Shown: one piece after another, positions 54,108-63,006 of the stretch
How the letters are laid out: every line of letters starts with the position of its first letter
Position numbering within the stretch: position 1 is the first letter of the stretch
NCBI RefSeq assembly: GCF_020531915.1
Contig: NZ_JAJAVG010000003.1
Span: 62,001 to 126,000 of the forward strand
DNA from: Methylovorus mays
GTDB lineage: Bacteria > Pseudomonadota > Gammaproteobacteria > Burkholderiales > Methylophilaceae
DNA: 64,000 nucleotides
Reading direction: 5' to 3'
The notes under the pieces: generated by a model
Databases searched by the model: none
What the model was told of the DNA's origin: nothing
What the model saw: only the letters and a program-made list of their open reading frames with translations
Program-made: the position numbers and the translations under genes

Positions 54108-55370
54108 TTAATTCGCTGGGCTGGGCTTGGAACCGTCATGCTGCGCCAGATGGCGTTTGCCGATGGCGGCTGTAGACGCGGCGCGCTGACTCTGATGCAG
54201 GCGTGACTTGCGCTTGCGGGCCCAGATAATGATGCCGGTGACGGAAAGCATGGTGACGACCACCCCCATCAGCGAGATCAGGATGCGCCCCGGCAAGCCG
54301 AGAATGCGGCCTGAATGCAGCGGGAACTGCGCTTGCATGAAGATATCGCCGGCACTGCCCGTGCCCGGCACGATGGCGCCCGCATATTCGCCGGTCTTGC
54401 CATCGAAATAGAGCCAGGGATTACCGAGTCCGCCATCGCCATGGTCATTGTCAGCTTCAAAAAAGCCCACGCCGTATACGCCAAATTGGGGCGACCAGAA
54501 AATGGCGCCGGGAGGGGCCTCCCAACCGCGCTTTCGTGCCTCGCTGGTGGCACGATCCAGCACCGCCTGCCGGGAGATGACGGGCGTCAGCGGTTTGTCC
54601 AGCGGACTGGGGGTAATGGTGTCAAATGGACTGGCGGTCAGCGGCGAAATGCGGTTCACCAGCGGACGCATGACCTCCGTACCCAGGTTCATCGAGATCG
54701 ATGTTACCGCCATGATCAGCAGCAAGCCCCAGACCCACACGCCGCCCGAGCGGTGCAAATCAAAGTTGAGTGCATAGCCGCCCTTTTGCCAGCGAAACGC
54801 AAACGATTTGCGCCAGCTCGCAAGGTTGGGGAAGGAAATCCACAAGGCAATCAGGCTGTCTATCGTCCAGACGATGGCAATAATCCCCATGAACAAGACG
54901 CCCAGCTCAAGATTGAAACCATCGGGGATATGCAGGCTGTAATGCAGCTTGTACAAAAACGGCAGCAGGTTTTGAGCGCTAAGCGAAATCTCGCCCCACA
55001 TGCGCTTGCCCTGCACCTCGCCGGTGTAGGGATTCACCGCCATCTGGTTGAAGTCAGGCGCATAGGGCTTGCCTGTGGCCGGGTTGAGCCGCGGCTGCAC
55101 GAATAGCTGCAAGGCATGCCCGGCTTCTGTCGCCAGCGGCAGGTAGGTCACCATGATGGAGGGATTGGCCGCCTCGATCTCGCTGGCCAGTTGCAAGGAC
55201 GGCTGAGGGATGCCATGCGTCGGGGCTTGCACTTCGAAGAGCTGCGGATTCAGCGCCGCATCCAGCTCATGATCCCAGGAAATGATGGCGCCAGTAAGAC
55301 CGGCAATAAACAGAAAAATCGCGGTGGCAAGGCCAAACCAGCGATGTAACAGGGCGAGTGGTTTACGCAT
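54108..55370 (-). CDS. PepSY-associated TM protein (siderophore-iron reductase type)
   Basis: 420 residues with four main helices. The N-terminal LLHRWFGLATAIFLFIAGLTG, DLHRSGGVWVWGLLLIMAVT and a C-terminal GLPGRILISLMGVVVTMLSVTG are characteristic of the PiuB/FpvG-like inner-membrane family, with conserved histidines suited to haem or iron binding. Members are proposed ferrisiderophore reductases that release iron in the periplasm. Leading gene of the minus-strand PepSY-fecI-fecR-receptor unit; a Fur-like box lies about 50-70 bases upstream. Confidence 0.87.
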   Translation of the reverse strand: MRKPLALLHRWFGLATAIFLFIAGLTGAIISWDHELDAALNPQLFEVQAPTHGIPQPSLQLASEIEAANPSIMVTYLPLATEAGHALQLFVQPRLNPATGKPYAPDFNQMAVNPYTGEVQGKRMWGEISLSAQNLLPFLYKLHYSLHIPDGFNLELGVLFMGIIAIVWTIDSLIALWISFPNLASWRKSFAFRWQKGGYALNFDLHRSGGVWVWGLLLIMAVTSISMNLGTEVMRPLVNRISPLTASPFDTITPSPLDKPLTPVISRQAVLDRATSEARKRGWEAPPGAIFWSPQFGVYGVGFFEADNDHGDGGLGNPWLYFDGKTGEYAGAIVPGTGSAGDIFMQAQFPLHSGRILGLPGRILISLMGVVVTMLSVTGIIIWARKRKSRLHQSQRAASTAAIGKRHLAQHDGSKPSPAN

Positions 55371-55418
55371 GAGGCATCCAGCAGTAACGAGATTTAGGAG
55401 ATATTATACATATCAAAT

Positions 55419-55437
55419 ACAAATCATTCTCATTTTG
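55419..55437 (-). promoter_or_regulatory. Fur-like box upstream of the PepSY-fecI operon
   Basis: On the minus strand the core AATGAGAATGATT matches 11 of 13 central positions of the Fur consensus AATGATAATCATT; the outer positions fit poorly. It is placed correctly to repress the minus-strand iron operon under iron-replete conditions. Confidence 0.6.
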
Positions 55438-55544
55438 TGCTGAGTAGTGATGCTGCAGGAAAGCAGAGCTTGATCATGCGTTTGCGCGCTGGGGTCTTAT
55501 CCCGACTTTACGATTGAACGGTTGTAGGATGCTGGCTTGTTTCA

Positions 55545-55563
55545 TATAATGATAATTATTCTC
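55545..55563 (+). promoter_or_regulatory. Fur box upstream of the second fecI gene
   Basis: TATAATGATAATTATTCTC matches 16 of 19 positions of the Fur consensus GATAATGATAATCATTATC. It ends 17 bases before the ATG of the plus-strand sigma gene and would overlap its promoter or transcription start. Confidence 0.85.
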
Positions 55564-55580
55564 AACTGTATATATCGGCC

Positions 55581-56105
55581 ATGTCCCTGATTCTTTGTCC
55601 CCGTCGTCGCGATGTGGCAGAAATGCTTTATACCCAGCATCACAGCTGGCTACAGGGCTGGCTGCGCAAAAAGCTGGGCTGCGCGCATGGAGCGGCGGAT
55701 ATCGCGCAGGATACATTCTTGCGCTTGATGGCTTCGCGCGATCTGCTGATGTTGCAGGAGCCGCGGGCATTTTTAACGCGTACGGCCACCCGTTTGCTGA
55801 TTGATGATGCACGGCACAAGAGAATTGAAGCCCTGTATCTGGAAGAGCTGACGGCGCAGCTGGAGCATGCGCATGCGCCCGACCCGGCCAAGATGCTGGA
55901 GGCGGTGCGTGCGCTGGCGTATCTGGTCTCTGTGCTGGAAACCTTGCCTGAAAAGCCGCGCCAGGCGTTCCTGATGGCGCAGCTGGAAGAGCTGGGGCAT
56001 GACGAAATCGCCCGCCGCCTGTCGGTATCCACCCGCATGGTCCGCAAGTATCTGGTGCAGGCGCTGGTGCATTGCCACGATGCGCTGGAGCAGGTGCAGC
56101 CATGA
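55581..56105 (+). CDS. FecI-like ECF sigma factor (second system)
   Basis: 174 residues. LYTQHHSWLQGWLRKKLGC, AADIAQDTFLRLMASRD and PRAFLTRTATRLLIDDARHK give region 2; AFLMAQLEELGHDEIARRLS with STRMVRKYLVQALVHCHDAL gives region 4. It heads a plus-strand fecI-fecR-receptor operon and is immediately downstream of a strong Fur box, so iron limitation should derepress it and ferric siderophore activate it. The fecR start overlaps its stop (ATGA). Confidence 0.93.
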   Translation: MSLILCPRRRDVAEMLYTQHHSWLQGWLRKKLGCAHGAADIAQDTFLRLMASRDLLMLQEPRAFLTRTATRLLIDDARHKRIEALYLEELTAQLEHAHAPDPAKMLEAVRALAYLVSVLETLPEKPRQAFLMAQLEELGHDEIARRLSVSTRMVRKYLVQALVHCHDALEQVQP

Positions 56106-57148
56106 GCGAGTTGGCTTATCAGCCCGGTCATCAGGCCGAAGCGCGAGCTGCGATAGTACGGCAGGCCGCAGAGTGGCTGGTACTGCTGGCCAGCCGGGAG
56201 GCCAGCGTGGCAGATGAAGCCGCGTTCAATGCCTGGATGGCGGCGGACCCTGCTCACGCACGTGCCGTGGGTGCCATGCGCGGCTTTGTCGGTAAGCTGA
56301 ATTCAGTGGCGGGGGATGCTTCTCAACGCGCCGTGCTCCGGCAAGCCTTGCACAAACCCTCTGCTGGTCGTGGCTGGCGGGGCGCGGCTGCTGCGATCTT
56401 GCTGCTGGGCGTCATGATAGGCGGCTGGCAGTTGTTCAATCCGTGGTCGGCCCTGTTCGCCGATCTGCGTACCGATACCGCCGAGTGGAAAAACGAAGTG
56501 TTGCCGGATCAATCGCATCTGGCATTGGCCAGTGCCACGGCGGTAGATATCAAGTTTAGCGCGCACGAGCGCAAGGTAGCGCTGCTCAAGGGCGAGATTC
56601 TGGTGGATGTCGCGCCTGACCCACAGCGCCCATTCATCGTGCAAACCCCGCATGGCACCATGCGCGCGCTCGGTACGCGCTTTGTGGTGACGCTGACCGA
56701 TAGCGGGACCACGCTGACCATGCTGCACTCCAAGGTGGAAGCCCGTGCAGAAGGGCAAGAGGGTGCGCGGGTGGTGATGGCTGGCGAGCAGGTCGTGCTG
56801 TCTCCCGCCCATGTCAGCACGCCGGTAGCCATTGATGCTGAAGGCGTGGCCGCAGCGTGGAGTGCGCATCAGCTGATGGTGCAGGATCAGCCTCTGAATC
56901 AGGTGCTAGACAGTCTGTGGCGCTACCGTCGCGGTATTGTCATGTATCGCACTGCCGATATGGATGCGATGCACGTCTCTGCCCTGCTGCCACTGGAGGA
57001 TACGGACCGGGCGCTGCAGTTGCTGGCGAGCAGCTTCCCGCTGCGCATCCGCCATTTGACGCCCTGGCTCACCTGGGTGGAGAAGGTGGAAAAGCCTGCC
57101 CCGGCCGACCAGGTAGGCAATGGGCCTGCGCAGGGTTCATCGCAATAA
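56102..57148 (+). CDS. FecR-type anti-sigma / sigma regulator (second system)
   Basis: 348 residues from ATG 56102, which overlaps the sigma gene stop. DUF4880 domain (RQAAEWLVLLASREASVADEAAFN in residues about 18-42, WMAADPAHARAVG), a membrane helix (GAAAAILLLGVMIGGWQLF), and a periplasmic FecR domain (ALASATAVDIKFSAHERKVALLKG in part, RALGTRFVVTLTD, VVMAGEQVVLSP). It transmits the receptor signal to FecI. The longer frame from 56072 has no good site and lies within the sigma gene. Confidence 0.92.
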   Translation: MSELAYQPGHQAEARAAIVRQAAEWLVLLASREASVADEAAFNAWMAADPAHARAVGAMRGFVGKLNSVAGDASQRAVLRQALHKPSAGRGWRGAAAAILLLGVMIGGWQLFNPWSALFADLRTDTAEWKNEVLPDQSHLALASATAVDIKFSAHERKVALLKGEILVDVAPDPQRPFIVQTPHGTMRALGTRFVVTLTDSGTTLTMLHSKVEARAEGQEGARVVMAGEQVVLSPAHVSTPVAIDAEGVAAAWSAHQLMVQDQPLNQVLDSLWRYRRGIVMYRTADMDAMHVSALLPLEDTDRALQLLASSFPLRIRHLTPWLTWVEKVEKPAPADQVGNGPAQGSSQ

Positions 57149-57244
57149 CAGGCAAAAACTGGCAAGAAATGCAGCACATGCAGTTCCGCTTTTGCGGGTG
57201 ACTACGTCATAGCTTGTGTAGACACCATCACAAAAGGGGAGCAC

Positions 57245-59728
57245 ATGAAGCAGTATCAGAAAAGTAGGAAGGGGCAGGCGCGCATGCCTGCGAAAGCGGC
57301 AGCGTGGACACGATTGAAGCCCGCCTGTCTGGCGGTACATCTGGCCCTGGGTTCCATGCTTGCCATGTCGGCAAGCACGCAGGCAGCAGAAGTCGCGCAG
57401 AAGAGTTACCAGATTCCTGCGGGCAGTCTTGCTCAGGTGTTGAACCGCTACGCGCAGCAGGCTGGCGTGCTGATTTCGTATGATGCCGGGCTGGTGAAAA
57501 ACCTGAACTCGCCTGGCCTGCAAGGACAGTACGACGTGGACGCAGGCTTTGCCCGCTTGCTGGATGGCAGTGGCCTGCAGGTAAAACGCAATGCCGCCGG
57601 CTACGTGCTGGAAGCCGCGCCCAAAACGGCCGTGCCTGAGTCGGATGCGGTGCGTGACCAGACGCTGCCGGAAGTTGCCGTGGTCGCAAATGAGGAAAGA
57701 ATGGCCGTCACCGAAAACACCGGTTCGTACACCACGGGCGAGACCAACACCGCTACCCGGCTGGGTTTGTCCCTGCGTGAAACGCCGCAGTCGGTGAGCG
57801 TGATCACGCGCCAGCAAATGGATGACCGTGCCTTGCTGGGCTTGTCGGATGTGTTGCGCCAGACCACGGGCATCAGTGTCAACCAGGCTGGTTCTGAAGT
57901 GACGGATGGCGTGCAGTATTACTCGCGCGGCTTCGCCGTTGAAAATTACATGATAGACGGCATTCCGCTGTCGACCAGCGAAAGCTGGCAGTACCAGGTT
58001 TCCGACCTGGCATTTTATGACCGGGTAGAAGTGGTGCGGGGCGCAACTGGCCTGATGAGTGGCGTCGGCACGCCTTCCGCCGCCATCAACTTGGTGCGCA
58101 AGCGCCCGACCAAGGAGTTTCAGGCTTCGGTCACCGGCATGGCGGGCTCCTGGGATAACTTCCGTGGCGAAGCGGATATTTCGGGATCGCTGAACGAAGA
58201 TGGCAGCGTGCGTGGCCGCATGGTGGCGGTGCGCCAGAGCAGCAACTCCTTTATCGACCGCATGAGCTCGGACAAGGAAATGTTCTACGGCATTCTGGAA
58301 GTCGACCTCACCCCCAGCTTGCTGTTTACCGCTGGCATGGAATACCAGAAATACACCTCCAATAGCGCCAGCCGTGCCGGCCTGCCCTTGTTCTTCAGCG
58401 ATGGCAGCCGGACCAACTGGTCGCGATCGGCCAATTCCTCTGCCAACTGGGCAGATTTCAATCATGAGCAGCGCTCGTACTTTGCCTCGCTGGAAAAGCG
58501 GTTTGACAACGACTGGCTGGCCAAGGTGGTGGTCAACCAGCGCCGTAGCGATTACGACGCCCTGCTGGGCTATGCCATCTGGAATGCTCCCAATCCGGAT
58601 GGCACTGGGACGGGCATGTACAAGACCAGCTGGCTGGCCAAACCCAAGCAGAACAGTATTGATGCCTATGCCACGGGTCCATTCAGCCTGTTTGGGCGTG
58701 AGCATGAGCTCGTGGTCGGCGTCACCGCCTCCAAAACCAGCTGGGGTAGAACAACCAGTCATGGCTGGGCCCTTAGTGCTATCGACAATATCTATACCTG
58801 GAATGGCGATACGCCTGGCTACGACGATATCCCGGTAACGGGCTCCGGTGCGTTTGACAGCCATGAATCCGGTGCCTATACCACGGTGCGCCTCAAGCCT
58901 GTGGATGATCTTTCCATCATGATCGGCAGTCGTATCAGCAACTGGAGCACGCGCAACTTCTCCTGGGGCCCCAGTGGTACGCAGAATGCCACCGATGCCC
59001 GCAGTGAAAGCGGCGTGGTAACGCCGTATGCCGGAGTGGTGTATGACCTCAACCGTACCTGGTCCGTGTATGCGAGCTATACCGATATTTTCAAGCCGCA
59101 AACCAACCGTGGCTCTGACGGTACATTTCTGGATCCCTTGACCGGCAGCAGCAAGGAAGCGGGCGTCAAAAGCGAATTCTTTAATCGCAAGCTCAACTTC
59201 AGCGCCGCCGTGTTTGAGATTCAGCAGGACAATCTGGCACAGATCATTCCTGGCGTCACAGTCGACAACAACGCGGTGTATCGCGCCGTATCCGGCACCA
59301 AGAGCCGGGGTTTTGAAGCTGAAGTCAGTGGTGAACTTCGCCCGGGCTGGCAAGTGGTGGCAGGTGTTTCGCATAGCCGCGCCAAGGATAAAGACGGCGC
59401 GCTTTTGAATACCTATGTTCCGCAGAACACCATCAAGCTATTCACGACCTATCGCATGAGCGGTGTGCTGAACAAGCTGACGGTGGGTGGGGGCACCAAC
59501 TGGCAGAGCAAGACCTACACCGATGAGTTGGGGGCGAATGGCGACCAGCGCTTCACGCAGGATGCCTATGCCGTGGTCGACCTGATGGCGCGCTATCAGG
59601 TGGATAGCCATCTGTCGGCTGCGCTCAATATCAACAACGTGTTCGATAAGTCGTATTACAGCACGACCAGCTCGAGCTATTTCGGTACGCCGCGCAATGC
59701 CATGCTGACACTCAAGTATCAGTTCTGA
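57245..59728 (+). CDS. TonB-dependent ferric-siderophore receptor with signalling domain (second system)
   Basis: 827 residues. Long signal peptide ending near STQAAEV, STN domain (YQIPAGSLAQVLNRYAQQAG), plug (LRETPQSVSVITRQQMDDRA) and barrel ending YFGTPRNAMLTLKYQF with a terminal aromatic residue. The plug and C-terminus resemble the FpvA/FoxA/FhuE-type hydroxamate or pyoverdine receptors, but the ligand cannot be fixed. It lies 96 bases after fecR and is followed by a terminator and then accessory iron genes, so those may be partly uncoupled from receptor expression. Confidence 0.92.
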   Translation: MKQYQKSRKGQARMPAKAAAWTRLKPACLAVHLALGSMLAMSASTQAAEVAQKSYQIPAGSLAQVLNRYAQQAGVLISYDAGLVKNLNSPGLQGQYDVDAGFARLLDGSGLQVKRNAAGYVLEAAPKTAVPESDAVRDQTLPEVAVVANEERMAVTENTGSYTTGETNTATRLGLSLRETPQSVSVITRQQMDDRALLGLSDVLRQTTGISVNQAGSEVTDGVQYYSRGFAVENYMIDGIPLSTSESWQYQVSDLAFYDRVEVVRGATGLMSGVGTPSAAINLVRKRPTKEFQASVTGMAGSWDNFRGEADISGSLNEDGSVRGRMVAVRQSSNSFIDRMSSDKEMFYGILEVDLTPSLLFTAGMEYQKYTSNSASRAGLPLFFSDGSRTNWSRSANSSANWADFNHEQRSYFASLEKRFDNDWLAKVVVNQRRSDYDALLGYAIWNAPNPDGTGTGMYKTSWLAKPKQNSIDAYATGPFSLFGREHELVVGVTASKTSWGRTTSHGWALSAIDNIYTWNGDTPGYDDIPVTGSGAFDSHESGAYTTVRLKPVDDLSIMIGSRISNWSTRNFSWGPSGTQNATDARSESGVVTPYAGVVYDLNRTWSVYASYTDIFKPQTNRGSDGTFLDPLTGSSKEAGVKSEFFNRKLNFSAAVFEIQQDNLAQIIPGVTVDNNAVYRAVSGTKSRGFEAEVSGELRPGWQVVAGVSHSRAKDKDGALLNTYVPQNTIKLFTTYRMSGVLNKLTVGGGTNWQSKTYTDELGANGDQRFTQDAYAVVDLMARYQVDSHLSAALNINNVFDKSYYSTTSSSYFGTPRNAMLTLKYQF

Positions 59729-59758
59729 GGCGCGTCGTTAGGGTGGTTTAACCCGTGA

Positions 59759-59797
59759 CCGGTACCTGGTTGTTTTCAGGTGCCGGCCTGTTTTTTT
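59759..59797 (+). terminator. Terminator after the second receptor gene
   Basis: CCGGTACCTG pairs with CAGGTGCCGG (one G.T pair) around an 8-base loop and is followed after CCTG by seven T. The next gene starts 16 bases later in the same direction, so some readthrough is likely. Confidence 0.8.
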
Positions 59798-59812
59798 GTA
59801 AAGGATGCATGG

Positions 59813-60205
59813 ATGCAGGTGTATGACGAAGGCAATGAGGTGAGTGACACCGGGCTGGTGCCACGCAAGTCCGGGCAGGCGCAGCGTAAATCTGACCTCG
59901 CTGCGCGTAAATCAACCTCGGGCACATCCGCAACCGGCATGCGCTGGGCGGTGTTCTCTCGTGTGATGGCGGCGATTATCGGCGCCTATGTGCTGACGCT
60001 GCTGAGTATCGCCGTGCTGGCACTGGTATTGCCGATGTCGCGCGCGGAGTCGGTGTTGCTGTCCATGCTATTGTCCTTTTTGATCTATGCCTGTGCCGTC
60101 CTTTGGGTGTTTGCCACGCGCAGTGCCTGGCGGGCATGGGGTGGCATGTTGCTGCCTTCGCTGCTGATGGCAGCCGGGCTGGGTTTGTGGTGGAGTGTGA
60201 AATGA
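59813..60205 (+). CDS. DUF3649 family inner-membrane protein
   Basis: 130 residues from ATG 59813, with AAGGA seven bases upstream. A polar N-terminal 45 residues are followed by three helices (FSRVMAAIIGAYVLTLLSIA, VLLSMLLSFLIYACAVLWVF, GGMLLPSLLMAAGLGLWW). This matches DUF3649, a family found beside siderophore receptors and PepSY proteins and thought to take part in iron release or uptake at the inner membrane. Its stop overlaps the start of the PepSY gene (ATGA). Confidence 0.82.
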   Translation: MQVYDEGNEVSDTGLVPRKSGQAQRKSDLAARKSTSGTSATGMRWAVFSRVMAAIIGAYVLTLLSIAVLALVLPMSRAESVLLSMLLSFLIYACAVLWVFATRSAWRAWGGMLLPSLLMAAGLGLWWSVK

Positions 60206-61827
60206 AAGATGCATTTAGAGCCTCCATGGCGTGGGTGCACACCTGGGCGGGCTTGCTGGTGTGCTGGGTGTTGCTGCTGATCTTTGCGGCAGGCACGGCC
60301 AGCTATTATCGCAACGAGATTACCTTGTGGATGCAGCCCGAACTGCATGCTATTGCCCCCAGTCAGGATAGCCAGGCCCATATGGCCGAACGTGCGGTGA
60401 TCGCCCTGCAACAGCGCTCGCCCGATGCCAAGCAATGGTTTATCGGCTTTCCCAATGAGCGCAGCCAGGGCCTGCAGATTTTCTGGGAAGACAAGCTGCC
60501 GCCGGGAGTAGAGCCCACGCGTGAACGCTTTCACGATGAGATGCTGAATCCTGATACTGGCCTGCCGCTGGAGGTGCGGGAAACCAAGGGCGGCGATTTC
60601 TTCTACCGGCTGCATTTTGATCTGCATTACCTGCCAGTCACGCTGGCGCGCTGGATCGTCGGTTTTTGCGCCATGTTCATGCTGGTGGCGCTGATCACGG
60701 GCGTGATCATCCATCGCCGCATTTTCAAGGATTTTTTTACCTTCAGGCCCGGCAAGGGGCAGCGCTCGTGGCTGGATGCCCATAACATCACCGGTGTGCT
60801 GGCCTTGCCCTATCACCTGATGATTACCTACACGGGGCTCATGCTGCTGATGTATCTCTACATGCCTACGCCGATTGTCGTCGCCTACCAAGGCAACAAC
60901 CAGGCATTTTTCGGCGAGCTGTTCCGCGAGGAGCCAGCGCCTGAGCCCAGCGGCCGTCCGGCAACGCTGACCTCCATCGCTGGTCTGGTGACCGAGGCGC
61001 AACGCATCTGGCAGGGGGCTGAGGGCGGAGCGAATGTTGACCATATGCATATCAACAATCCCAACGATGCCGCCGCCAGTGTCAGCCTCGATAAAGCCGG
61101 GAATGCCGGCCTGATTGAGAGCGGCATGTCGCTCACCTTTGATGGCGTCAGCGGCAAGCTGCTGCATGAGGTGGATGCGGAACAACGCGCGGTGGTACAG
61201 ACCGCCACCGCCATGCGCAGCCTGCACGAGGCGAATTTTGCCCAGCCCTTGCTGCGTGCCCTGTTTTTTATCAGTGGCCTGGGGGGGTGCCTGATGATAG
61301 CCAGCGGGGCGGTGCTGTGGACTGTGAAAAAGCGTCAGGCGCAGGCCAAGCGCTTGGCAAGCGGCCTGCCACCAACATGGGGATTGCGGCTGGTCGAGGG
61401 ACTGAATCTGGGCGCGATTGCAGGTCTGCCCATCGCCTTTGCCACGTTTTTCTGGGCGAACCGCATGCTGCCGATGGGGCTGGCGGCCCGCGAGGAGTGG
61501 GAGATTCACTGTGTGTTTATCGCCTGGGCCGCCGTGCTGCTGCTGGCGCAGTGGCGGCCGGGCCGGCATATGTGGCAGCTGATGCTCTGGCTGGGCGGCT
61601 TGATGTGGCTGGCGCTGCCCGTGCTGAATGCCATGCTGACGCCACAATCTGCCTTGTTGACGACCTTGCAGCATGGGCCGGTTGCCGTCGCCGGGTTTGA
61701 TATCACCGCCATGCTGCTGGGCGCGGCCATCTGTTTTGCGGCGTGGCGTACGGGCAAGGTGCGCAGCCAGGTACGCAACCCTCAGCGCTCTGCACCGCCT
61801 GAACTGGCTGAAACGGAGGTGGCATGA
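60202..61827 (+). CDS. PepSY-associated TM protein (FpvG-like ferrisiderophore reductase candidate)
   Basis: 541 residues from ATG 60202, which overlaps the DUF3649 stop. RASMAWVHTWAGLLVCWVLL opens the first helix; LHFDLHYLPVTLARWIVGF, DAHNITGVLALPYHLMITYTG and several C-terminal helices follow, with conserved histidines in or near helices. This long PepSY form differs from the 420-residue protein at 54108 and is the type linked with DUF3649 and DUF3325 in Pseudomonas-like siderophore loci. Proposed role is reduction of ferric siderophore in the periplasm. An open frame back to 60103 is a reading-frame extension inside DUF3649. Confidence 0.87.
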   Translation: MKDAFRASMAWVHTWAGLLVCWVLLLIFAAGTASYYRNEITLWMQPELHAIAPSQDSQAHMAERAVIALQQRSPDAKQWFIGFPNERSQGLQIFWEDKLPPGVEPTRERFHDEMLNPDTGLPLEVRETKGGDFFYRLHFDLHYLPVTLARWIVGFCAMFMLVALITGVIIHRRIFKDFFTFRPGKGQRSWLDAHNITGVLALPYHLMITYTGLMLLMYLYMPTPIVVAYQGNNQAFFGELFREEPAPEPSGRPATLTSIAGLVTEAQRIWQGAEGGANVDHMHINNPNDAAASVSLDKAGNAGLIESGMSLTFDGVSGKLLHEVDAEQRAVVQTATAMRSLHEANFAQPLLRALFFISGLGGCLMIASGAVLWTVKKRQAQAKRLASGLPPTWGLRLVEGLNLGAIAGLPIAFATFFWANRMLPMGLAAREEWEIHCVFIAWAAVLLLAQWRPGRHMWQLMLWLGGLMWLALPVLNAMLTPQSALLTTLQHGPVAVAGFDITAMLLGAAICFAAWRTGKVRSQVRNPQRSAPPELAETEVA

Positions 61828-62186
61828 TGAAAAGCACTTGGCTTTACCTGGTGACATTTGTCCTGGCGTATCTGGGGCTGGCCAGCCTGGCTTATGGCAT
61901 GGAGCGTCATCACAAGCAGCTTGCCCGCGGACACGCCTCTTCCGTGCTGGCGGCGCTAAAGCGCGCTATCCCTGTGGCGGCATGGGCATGGCTGTTTGCT
62001 GCCTTGTATCTGGCGATCCGTCTGGAAGGGGCTGGGCCGGGAAGTGTGCTGTGGCTGGGTAACCTCACGGCAGCGGCCATGTTGCTGGCCTTGCTGCTGA
62101 CCTATGCACCAGCCTTGGCGCGCGGGTTGGCCATGTTGAGCCTGTCGCTGATACTCATCGGCATGTTGGGGGCGTATTGGGTTTAA
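61824..62186 (+). CDS. DUF3325 family inner-membrane protein
   Basis: 120 residues, four helices (TWLYLVTFVLAYLGLASLAY, AAWAWLFAALYLAIRL, NLTAAAMLLALLLTYAPAL, LSLSLILIGMLGAYWV). GMERHHKQL after helix 1 is the DUF3325 marker. Start overlaps the PepSY stop (ATGATGA), completing a translationally coupled DUF3649-PepSY-DUF3325 trio. Probably a subunit or partner of the ferrisiderophore reductase; no biochemical role is known to me. Confidence 0.83.
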   Translation: MMKSTWLYLVTFVLAYLGLASLAYGMERHHKQLARGHASSVLAALKRAIPVAAWAWLFAALYLAIRLEGAGPGSVLWLGNLTAAAMLLALLLTYAPALARGLAMLSLSLILIGMLGAYWV

Positions 62187-62279
62187 GGCATGCTCGCCCT
62201 TCATGTTCGCCTTGCCGGGCGTTGCCTTTTGCCTGGCAGGTTTGTTTTTGACGTTTCACACGGAAGGTAATCCATCTTG

Positions 62280-62924
62280 ATGCACTCTATTTTCTCGCGT
62301 TTTGCTGTTGTCCGTACCGGCGCTTTGTTGTTGTCGGCCTTGCTGTTCAGCCTGTCGGCCCATGCCGATTATGTCTGGCTGGAGCGGGATGGTGCCACGG
62401 CTCATGCCTATCTGGGGGAGCTGCAGCCGGATCGCCCGGCTGCCAGTGCCGAATTGCTGGGCGATGCCCGTGCTTTTATGGCGGATAACAAATCGCTTGC
62501 GACCACCATGAGCGACCGCCATTACACCATTGCCAACCTGCGCGAAGGCGGCGATCTGCGCTTTACAGCCAAGCGCCAGTCATCCAACGGCGGTCTGCTG
62601 TTTTACCAGGCCAAGGCCGGGCGTGAGGACACCAAGCCAGTGAATGACCTGGAACTGGTGCCGGATCAGGCGGGCGGCAATACCTTCCGCCTGTATTGGA
62701 AAAGCAAGCAGGTGCCTGCTGATCAGATCAACGTCTACACCTCCGAAGGCTGGACGCGCAGCTTCAAGGCGGCCGCTGATGGCAGCGTGACCATCACTAC
62801 GCCTTTCCCCGGCCGCTATGTGCTGGAAGTGACGGCCAAGGTCAATGGCACGGTGGAACTGGAGGGTAAAAAATACGATGACGTGCGCCATGTGGCGACC
62901 GTGAGTTTTGTCGTTGGCAAATAA
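62280..62924 (+). CDS. DUF4198-like periplasmic protein
   Basis: 214 residues. Signal peptide (VVRTGALLLSALLFSLSAHA) then a beta-rich domain starting ADYVWLERDGATAHAYLGEL, with FRLYWKSKQVPADQINVYTSEG in the middle and GRYVLEVTAKVNG at the end. This layout is like DUF4198 proteins, which accompany metal or siderophore transport genes and may bind metal in the periplasm. A TTG three bases upstream could also start it. Position after the iron trio and before the adaptor suggests a role in the same pathway. Confidence 0.72.
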   Translation: MHSIFSRFAVVRTGALLLSALLFSLSAHADYVWLERDGATAHAYLGELQPDRPAASAELLGDARAFMADNKSLATTMSDRHYTIANLREGGDLRFTAKRQSSNGGLLFYQAKAGREDTKPVNDLELVPDQAGGNTFRLYWKSKQVPADQINVYTSEGWTRSFKAAADGSVTITTPFPGRYVLEVTAKVNGTVELEGKKYDDVRHVATVSFVVGK

Positions 62925-63006
62925 ACCCGCGCAGGCAGTACCCATTTCGCTTGCTCATCCGTCATAGAAAGTAAGAGCCGAAAAAATCGGCGAAAAGGTG
63001 GATGAC

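Noticed and set aside
57137-59374. A 745-codon open frame antisense to the second receptor
   Set aside because: Same reason: compositional shadow of the TonB receptor gene, no start signals or motifs.
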